Assembly: GCA_025362915.1 (NCBI GenBank)
Contig: JANYEU010000426.1
Span: 1 to 36,085 of the forward strand
Length of the DNA stretch: 36,085 bases
DNA from: Chitinophagaceae bacterium
GTDB lineage: Bacteria; Bacteroidota; Bacteroidia; Chitinophagales; Chitinophagaceae
Direction: 5' to 3'
Below the pieces are notes generated by a model. It saw only the letters and a program-made list of their open reading frames with translations. It was not told the DNA's origin and ran no database searches. How positions within the stretch are numbered: position 1 is the stretch's first letter; every line of letters starts with the position of its first letter. The position numbers and the translations under genes are program-made. Positions 27,377 to 34,187 of this stretch are shown here, piece by piece.

Positions 27377-28804
27377 ATGAAAAATAGAAATTTGTTCTTG
27401 ATTAGTTCATTATTACTGGTTGTATTTGCAACGGTTATTACAATATCTTGTAATAAGAAATTTGACGAACCACCTGTTACTTCTCTTATTCCGATAGATA
27501 CATCTATCACCAATCATATTATCAGTGTTAAAGCTCTGAAGGCCAAACATTCTATTGGTGGTCTGGAGTTGATTACAGATAATTCTATAATCGCGGTAAC
27601 TGTAGGAGCAGATGATGAAAGTGGCAATTTTTATAAATCTTTGGCAGTACAAGATTCAACAGGAGGTATCCTTCTGAAACTAGATCGCAGTAATCTTTTT
27701 AATGACTATCCAGTAGGGAGAAAGTTATATATTAAATGTAAAGGCTTATACATTAGTGATTATAATCATGCCATCGATTTAGGTGTTATTGACAACACCG
27801 TTCCTGGCAATCCTGCACTTGGAGGTATTCCTGCAGTTTTCTTTGACACTTACATTGTAAAGGGTACTCTTGGCAATACAGTAACTCCTAAAGTTGTTAC
27901 ATTGGCTCAATTAAATTCTGCATTAAAAATTGCAGTTGGAAGTATCCCTGCAAAGGATACGTTGCAAAATGTATTAATACAAGTGAACAATGTAGAACTT
28001 GCCACTTCTGATGTTGGATTTATTTATGCAGACACATCCGCCGCAAAGAAATCAGTTTCCCGTAATTTAACTGATTGTATTGGAACAACTGGTGTAGTAC
28101 TTTATACAAGTGGCTATGCCGATTTTGCAGGCTTACCAGTTCCTACTGGTAAGGGTACTTTGACTGGTATATTTACTCCATACAGTAACAAATCAGCTGA
28201 AATACTAGTTCGTGATACAAGCGATGTTAAATTTACTGATACCCGTTGTGGTGCGGCAGTATCAACAACTTTGTTTAGCGAATCGTTTTCTGGTGTTACT
28301 AACGGTACTGTAATTACTACTACAGGTAGCAGCAACGTATGGCAGAACATAGCAGAAGTAGGTGGATTCTCTTACACTGGTTATGTAAATACCGCAGGAA
28401 CCACACACATGGCTAGCATTAGCGGTTTTGTTGCCGGAGGAACTGGTCCTGCTATTATTAAAAGCTGGATGATTACCCAGGCTATCACAATCCCAGCTGC
28501 TACTAATGCCCCAGCTCTGAGTTTTGTAAGTGCTGATGGATACTATGCAGGAGCAACGTTCCAAGTATTGGTTTCCACTGATTATAATGGCAGTAGTACC
28601 CCTTCCACCTCAACATGGGCAGTTTTGCCAGCAACAATATCTACTGGTCACGCCAAATTTACTACTGCAGTTCCTTCAGGAGCAGTAGATTTAAGCGCCT
28701 ACATAGGTAAAACAATATATTTAGCTTGGCGATATACCACTACTACTACTGCACAAGCAGGTACAGGATACGAGTTTGGCACTGTAAAAGTTCTTGGGTA
28801 CTAA
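27377..28804 (+). CDS. DUF5689 domain-containing lipoprotein with C-terminal choice-of-anchor J-like domain
   Basis: Lipobox-like 'VFATVITISCNKKFDEPP', 'ISVKALKAKHSIGGLELITDNSIIAVTVGADDESGNFYKSLAVQDSTGGILLKLDRSNLFNDYPVGRKLYIKCKGLYISDYN' (DUF5689 pattern); C-terminus 'DLSAYIGKTIYLAWRYTTTTTAQAGTGYEFGTVKV'. Confidence 0.85.
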   Translation: MKNRNLFLISSLLLVVFATVITISCNKKFDEPPVTSLIPIDTSITNHIISVKALKAKHSIGGLELITDNSIIAVTVGADDESGNFYKSLAVQDSTGGILLKLDRSNLFNDYPVGRKLYIKCKGLYISDYNHAIDLGVIDNTVPGNPALGGIPAVFFDTYIVKGTLGNTVTPKVVTLAQLNSALKIAVGSIPAKDTLQNVLIQVNNVELATSDVGFIYADTSAAKKSVSRNLTDCIGTTGVVLYTSGYADFAGLPVPTGKGTLTGIFTPYSNKSAEILVRDTSDVKFTDTRCGAAVSTTLFSESFSGVTNGTVITTTGSSNVWQNIAEVGGFSYTGYVNTAGTTHMASISGFVAGGTGPAIIKSWMITQAITIPAATNAPALSFVSADGYYAGATFQVLVSTDYNGSSTPSTSTWAVLPATISTGHAKFTTAVPSGAVDLSAYIGKTIYLAWRYTTTTTAQAGTGYEFGTVKVLGY

Positions 28805-28841
28805 ACTCAACCACACTTTGTAGATAAATTTGATTGATTAC

Positions 28842-28883
28842 AAACTGGCTTAAAGTATTAGAGATAATATTTTAAGCCAGTTT
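28842..28883 (+). terminator. Strong 19-bp hairpin with GAGA tetraloop, terminator-like
   Basis: aaactggcttaaagtatta-GAGA-taatattttaagccagttt, one G.T pair only; lies 38 bp past the 28804 stop. Confidence 0.75.
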
Positions 28884-28937
28884 TGTTTATAAAGGGCATA
28901 ACTTTTACGTTACTTTACACTAATTAAAAACAACAAT

Positions 28938-29960
28938 ATGCTCACAAAACAACTTGAGTTGACTGGGGAACAGACCTCTCCCCTATTTAGAATTATGTGG
29001 ATTCATAATAATAATGAACCACAAAGAAGGTATTATGACAACAATATCTGTGCATTTCATATTGGCAATGGTTTTATTCTTTCCGTTGCCCATAACCTTA
29101 GAGCAGAAGCACAAATTTTCAAATCGATAGACCAGTCAATCTATACAACTGAAATATTACCGAGGTTGAATGCCGAACAAATTGCCCTTTTTAATAAGTG
29201 CTATCCATTGGATGCCTCAACAAATAAACGATATGTAAATATCATAGACCAGCAGGATTATCATACTATTGTAGAAATACTAAAGCAAATAAACTTTGAC
29301 ACAAGATGGCTAACACTTATGCAACGGAATATTTGCAAACCTTACATGCTGGTTCAATTTAAGAATAACCAATTTTATAATGATGTATCATTGACCAAAC
29401 ACTTTAATGCGGATACTTATTTTTCGGAACCGAGTATTAACAGACATACTTTTTTGGTTGAAGTAGAGCTTGTTGAAGCATTTTATAATGAAGACATAGC
29501 ATTATATAAAATGGTTAATGCCAATCAAGATGTAATAAATAGAATTCCTTCCATTGAAGTTGATTCTTCTGTTCTAAACGATAATGAATCGAATTATTAT
29601 TGCCTACAGAGTTCTCCATCAAGCGAGATTGGCAAGCTGTTGAACAAGGCACAAATAGAAGGATACTTGGAACATTTTAATGTTTTTCAAGACCGTATTG
29701 GCGGCAACTATACATTTGAAGGAATGCGTTATCTGATAAAAGGGTATTTTAGATTTGGTTCTTCGGGAGCTCCGTATGTATCTTACAATAAGGAAACCCA
29801 GAAGTTTAAGGTAAATGCGGTGCAAAGCGAGGCATGCCCCATCCAGCTTTCTATAGATAATAAAAGAGATGGCAACTTTCAATATGTAAATGCGCTTGCC
29901 ACTTCTTTAAGTGTTATTAAAGAGAGATTAGACAAACAATTAGGGGCAACAACCTTTTAA
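28938..29960 (+). CDS. Trypsin-like serine peptidase domain protein without signal peptide (hypothetical)
   Basis: 'FHIGNGFILSVAHNLRAE' (His motif), 'NEDIALYKM' (Asp motif), 'FRFGSSGAPYVSYN' (Ser motif) in the chymotrypsin-fold order. Confidence 0.68.
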   Translation: MLTKQLELTGEQTSPLFRIMWIHNNNEPQRRYYDNNICAFHIGNGFILSVAHNLRAEAQIFKSIDQSIYTTEILPRLNAEQIALFNKCYPLDASTNKRYVNIIDQQDYHTIVEILKQINFDTRWLTLMQRNICKPYMLVQFKNNQFYNDVSLTKHFNADTYFSEPSINRHTFLVEVELVEAFYNEDIALYKMVNANQDVINRIPSIEVDSSVLNDNESNYYCLQSSPSSEIGKLLNKAQIEGYLEHFNVFQDRIGGNYTFEGMRYLIKGYFRFGSSGAPYVSYNKETQKFKVNAVQSEACPIQLSIDNKRDGNFQYVNALATSLSVIKERLDKQLGATTF

Positions 29961-29974
29961 AAGGTTGTTGCCCC
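29943..29974. terminator. Perfect 32-bp palindrome overlapping the stop codon of the protease-like gene
   Basis: ggggcaacaacctttt|aaaaggttgttgcccc; stop TAA is 29958-29960 at the centre. Confidence 0.7.
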
Positions 29975-30243
29975 TCTCAATATTATGCTTTACAACACCT
30001 AACTAATAAACTTATCCTCTATCTTTCATACTCTACCAATTCAAACCTACTCTTCAACAATATATTATCCGAAGTAGTGCCAATCATCATAGCAGATTCA
30101 GCCTGATATCATTTGCCCAGAACAGTTATTATCAATGTTTATTGATTCTGTCTTGAGTAAAATACCACGGCGAACCGAACAATTTAAGGTTGCGTTACCT
30201 TTATAGGTCTGTGCTACTTACATTTGCCCACTTAAATTTATAC

Positions 30244-30807
30244 ATGACAAAGACTTACGACTATATTATTGTACTTAAAAAGAAACCTTTTGAACTAATA
30301 GATACCATTAGTAAGCTGATGCTGTTGTTGGCCCTAGCTGCATTTGTTTTCGATTCTTTTTCTACCTTTTATAACCACAATACTAAAATATCCACTAGCG
30401 TTGCTTGGCTATTGGTATGTATTTCTACAGCAGTGGCTGGTTGGTGGATATTTTGTGGTTGGCAACAAGGCAGGGGACTTATTCCTTATTATCGTTTTGC
30501 ATTGATGTTTGCAGCTTGGGGATGGATTAGTTTGCCAGGAGGTAAATTGATTGCGATGGTTTATCTAGTAGCCTGTTTTTTAGAGAAACCAGTAAAAGTT
30601 TCTCCAGAAGTTGCTTTTGATGATGAAGAAATAGTCATTAATAGTTTCCCGAAACAAACTTTTCAATGGGATGCAGTAAATAATGTTGTTTTGAAAGATG
30701 GGCTACTAACCATTGATCTAAAAAATAATAAAGTAATTCAAAAAGAAGTAGATGCCCAGATTTCACCTGAAATTGAAGCTGAATTTAATAGGTTCTGTCA
30801 AAAGTAA
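30244..30807 (+). CDS. Hypothetical membrane protein
   Basis: 'MTKTYDYIIVLKKKPFELIDTISKLMLLLALAAFVFDSF...', several TM helices followed by a soluble C-terminal part. ATG at 30244 preferred over 30190. Confidence 0.72.
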   Translation: MTKTYDYIIVLKKKPFELIDTISKLMLLLALAAFVFDSFSTFYNHNTKISTSVAWLLVCISTAVAGWWIFCGWQQGRGLIPYYRFALMFAAWGWISLPGGKLIAMVYLVACFLEKPVKVSPEVAFDDEEIVINSFPKQTFQWDAVNNVVLKDGLLTIDLKNNKVIQKEVDAQISPEIEAEFNRFCQK

Positions 30808-30813
30808 GTAACT

Positions 30814-30910
30814 AGCCGAAAGTTGAAAGTCAAGAGTCAAAGGCGATGGAGCAACTAAATACTTTCAACTTCGACTAATTTATAACTCATATCTCATAAT
30901 TTATAATTAA
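30814..30910. repeat. Heptamer-phased inverted repeat element C plus AT-rich heptamer tract
   Basis: agccgaa agttgaa agtcaag agtcaaa (30814-30841), complementary to actttcaacttcgact (30861-30876). Followed by taattta taactca tatctca taattta taattaa (30876-30910), immediately before the ATG at 30916. Confidence 0.75.
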
Positions 30911-30915
30911 TAAAT

Positions 30916-32199
30916 ATGCCTTACGTACTTTATTCTGATGGCAATGGAAATATATTCGAAGACTTGTCCTTGTATGCCGTTGGGCGTGCGGGTTGGGATG
31001 CTTATCCAGTAGAAAATGAGGATTGGATAGAACTGCCCGAGGGTGGTAACCTATACGAATTGCCAGGCCGTAGGGGCATTGGCATTGATGTAGAAACGGG
31101 CGATATGCGCCTTTGTGATAAAGGTTGGGCTGTGGCAGCGTTTATTCCGCCGGCACATACTGGGTTGTTTATGGCCGCCTACGAAACCTTGCCCGATGCA
31201 CCCACACTTCCTTTGTTCTGCTATACAGCTGCTGGTTGGGAAGATGATAAGTTTTATGTAACGGCTGTAAGGATAGAGTCCGACATAAGGCAGGAAGCCG
31301 AGGGATATGACGATGTTAAGATAGAAACAGGAACCAATCATCTATTGGCCGCCTATCCAGATAACCGATTGGTAAAACACCTGATGGAAAACTGTTGCAT
31401 GACTTATACCTGTCCTGCTGCACGTAATTTATCTTTGGGAAGATGGGAGTGTCCTGTGCCTACTTCACCTGCATGTAATGCAAATTGTATTGGGTGTATT
31501 TCTTTTCAGCCAGAAGAAGAAACCATTGTTGCCACACAGGATAGACTTACGTTTAAACCTACACCAGAAGAAATTGTGGAATTTACCGTGCCACATTTAA
31601 TGAATGCGCCCTACCCTATCATTAGCTTTGGACAAGGTTGTGAAGGTGAACCATTGCTTATGTGGGAGACCATACGCGATTCTATCATTGAGATAAGAAA
31701 GCATACGCCAAACGGCAGCATCAACATCAATACAAATGGTTCCAAACCAGATGCGGTAAGGGCATTGTGCGAAGCCGGACTAAACAGCATAAGGGTTAGT
31801 ACAAATTCTGCGCGGAAACATATATATACGCCCTATTATCGCCCCAATAACTATCAGTTCGAAGATATAGTAGAAAGCCTTAAAGTGATGCGTAGCTATG
31901 GTGGTTGGGCAAGCATTAATTACTTTGTTTTTCCTGGCATGACAGATAGTATTGAGGAATATGAGGCTTTGCGTTGGTTGATTAAAGAAACCGATCTGAA
32001 CATGATTCAATGGCGCAACTTTAATATTGATCCCGATTGGTATTTAGGACAAATAGGCGTTACAGATATGGGTGAGATAATGGGTGTAAAACAATTACAA
32101 GGCCTGATAAAAGAAGAGTTCCCCAATGTGAAGTATGGGTACTTCAATCCGCCAATAGAAAGGATAAAAGGTAACTACGAAGCCGATTATGCGCATTAG
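30916..32199 (+). CDS. Radical SAM protein with N-terminal extension
   Basis: 'SPACNANCIGCISFQPEEE' gives CX3CX2C; 'ISFGQGCEGEPLL', 'SININTNGSKPDAVRALCEAGLNSIRVSTNSA' are radical SAM core features. Confidence 0.92.
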   Translation: MPYVLYSDGNGNIFEDLSLYAVGRAGWDAYPVENEDWIELPEGGNLYELPGRRGIGIDVETGDMRLCDKGWAVAAFIPPAHTGLFMAAYETLPDAPTLPLFCYTAAGWEDDKFYVTAVRIESDIRQEAEGYDDVKIETGTNHLLAAYPDNRLVKHLMENCCMTYTCPAARNLSLGRWECPVPTSPACNANCIGCISFQPEEETIVATQDRLTFKPTPEEIVEFTVPHLMNAPYPIISFGQGCEGEPLLMWETIRDSIIEIRKHTPNGSININTNGSKPDAVRALCEAGLNSIRVSTNSARKHIYTPYYRPNNYQFEDIVESLKVMRSYGGWASINYFVFPGMTDSIEEYEALRWLIKETDLNMIQWRNFNIDPDWYLGQIGVTDMGEIMGVKQLQGLIKEEFPNVKYGYFNPPIERIKGNYEADYAH

Positions 32200-32218
32200 A
32201 TTTTGATATTATGCAAAT

Positions 32219-32254
32219 AAAAAGGCAGCCTCTCATTCAAGACGCTGCCTTTTT
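32219..32254. terminator. Bidirectional Rho-independent terminator
   Basis: aaaaaggcagc-ctctcattcaagac-gctgccttttt between convergent radical SAM and UspA genes. Confidence 0.85.
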
Positions 32255-32298
32255 GTTATATGTAATCGGCAGATTGCTTATACTAATACATCTTCGTA

Positions 32299-33147
32299 CT
32301 ATGAATGTACAACCATCAATGGGATGTGGCTGTGAAATGCTAATTCCTTAGTGTGGCTTTTTATAAAAAGACTTTCAATGAGATTATGCTTCTTGGGTAT
32401 TACTACAACTAAATCTACGTCATTATTTTCCGCAAAGTGATTAACCCCGTCTGAAAAAAACACACATTCTGTAAAATAAAATTCAGGGTTATAGCCATTG
32501 AACAAATTTTCAAATGCCAAACGCTCTGAAGAGTCTTCGTCATACCTTTCCTCATTCATTTTAGCAACATGAAGAATAAGTAATGTAGCTTTTGTTGAAT
32601 CTAGCACAGCCTTTAGTTGATTGGCAGGAACTGACTTTTCAATCTCGGAAAAATCTGAAATCAACATTATCTTATCAATCCCTTTAAACTCATTTTTTGC
32701 AGGCACTATTATAACTGGTACAGAAGATTGTCGGGCAACAACCACTGTATCGCTCCCAATAATATTTTCTGTAAAAGCCCCTCCCCCAGTAATACCCATA
32801 ATAATAATATCTGCGCCAGCATTCTTTTGGGTAGTTCTTATATCCTCTGTGAAGAATCCATAGTTTACAATCAATTCCATTTCAAGTCCAGGAAAAGAAT
32901 AGTTTTTTAGTTGTTGCTGAAAATGTTTAAGTCCATTTAAGGCACTATCTTTCATTATGTCAAAATCAACCAAATCGTCATTAAGCATTACGGGTTCTGT
33001 TGGCACGACATTAAAATTTACAGGAACAGCGTAAGTATGATAAAAGATTATCTTTTTAGCTCCAACTTGTTTGGCAAATCCTAAGGCATATTTACCCGCA
33101 TTTAACGAAGCATCAGAAAAATCGGTAGGCAATAATATAGTATTCAT
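32299..33147 (-). CDS. Universal stress protein (UspA family)
   Basis: 'MNTILLPTDFSDASLNAGKYALGFAKQVGAKKIIFYHTYAVP', 'ADIIIMGITGGGAFTENIIGSDTVVVARQSSVPVIIVPA'. Confidence 0.93.
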   Translation of the reverse strand: MNTILLPTDFSDASLNAGKYALGFAKQVGAKKIIFYHTYAVPVNFNVVPTEPVMLNDDLVDFDIMKDSALNGLKHFQQQLKNYSFPGLEMELIVNYGFFTEDIRTTQKNAGADIIIMGITGGGAFTENIIGSDTVVVARQSSVPVIIVPAKNEFKGIDKIMLISDFSEIEKSVPANQLKAVLDSTKATLLILHVAKMNEERYDEDSSERLAFENLFNGYNPEFYFTECVFFSDGVNHFAENNDVDLVVVIPKKHNLIESLFIKSHTKELAFHSHIPLMVVHS

Positions 33148-33191
33148 TATAAAAGGTTTTATTAACGTGTCTTTTTAAAATTATTTGATAA

Positions 33192-34034
33192 TTAATATTC
33201 ATGAACAGCCATCAAAGGAATATTACTGTGAAAAGCCAGCCCAGTTGTGTGACTTTTTGTAAACACACTTTCCAGAAAACTATGTTTCTTAGGAATTACA
33301 ATAGTAATATCTGCTTTATATTCTGAAGAAAAATAATTGGTTGCTTCTATAAAATTGGGGTTTGTTACAAAATGAAATTCGGGGTTATATCCAGCAAATA
33401 ATTCTTTCAATGCCAAGCATTCATGAGCCCCCTCATAAAGTGAGTGGCGTGCAGAAGAGGCTACATGCAGGATTAATAATTTTGCATTGGTATCGTCCAA
33501 CACTTTTTTAATTGGAATAAAAGGAACAAACTCTTCTATTTCTACAAAGTCAGACACCAACAACAACCTATTTATACGTTTGTAAGTACTTCTTGGCGGC
33601 ACAATTATCACCGGCACTTTGGCATATTTGGCTACTACTGTGGTATTGCTTCCAAATATCTTTTCAGAAATCATTCCCCCACCTGTTATTCCCATAACTA
33701 TAACGTCGGCATCTACCTCATCGCAAGCGCCATTGATGTTTTCTGGAAGTAGGCCATACTTGGCTAATAACTCTATCTGAATGCCTTGGGGACATTCGGA
33801 CAATAAGCCGTTTTTTACATAGTTCAAGCCTTCCATTGCAGCATCTTCCAGCATCTCATAATCCAAGATACTGATACCGGGCATAGACGGGTCTATTGTG
33901 GTATTCATTGGCGCAACAAACACGTTATATAAAATAATTTTTTTAGCCCCGACTTGCTTTGCCAAACCAAAAGCATAATTAACAGCATTGATGGAAGTGT
34001 CAGAGAAATCAGTAGGTACAAGTATCGTTTTCAT
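33192..34034 (-). CDS. Universal stress protein (UspA family)
   Basis: 'MKTILVPTDFSDTSINAVNYAFGLAKQVGAKKIILYNVFVAP', 'ADVIVMGITGGGMISEKIFGSNTTVVAKYAKVPVIIVPP'; tandem paralogue of 32299..33147. Confidence 0.93.
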   Translation of the reverse strand: MKTILVPTDFSDTSINAVNYAFGLAKQVGAKKIILYNVFVAPMNTTIDPSMPGISILDYEMLEDAAMEGLNYVKNGLLSECPQGIQIELLAKYGLLPENINGACDEVDADVIVMGITGGGMISEKIFGSNTTVVAKYAKVPVIIVPPRSTYKRINRLLLVSDFVEIEEFVPFIPIKKVLDDTNAKLLILHVASSARHSLYEGAHECLALKELFAGYNPEFHFVTNPNFIEATNYFSSEYKADITIVIPKKHSFLESVFTKSHTTGLAFHSNIPLMAVHEY

Positions 34035-34128
34035 ATAGCTCGCTTTAAGACATAAAATTAATAAGTAGTTGGCAGTTAAACATGACTTTAGTCATATTTA
34101 TTTTTTTTAGCAAATAAAAATATATAAC

Positions 34129-34164
34129 AAAAAAGGGCGTATAGTCAGTTAAGACTTTACACCC
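34129..34164 (-). terminator. Rho-independent terminator of metG
   Basis: On the minus strand: gggtgtaaagtc-ttaact-gactatacgccc followed by TTTTTT, just downstream of the metG stop. Confidence 0.75.
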
Positions 34165-34187
34165 CTCTCCTAAATATCATTCTATAA

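Noticed and set aside
30000-30120. Short minus-strand peptide MMIGTTSDNILLKSRFELVEYER as a possible gene remnant
   Set aside because: Only about 23 codons with no upstream open frame; insufficient evidence.
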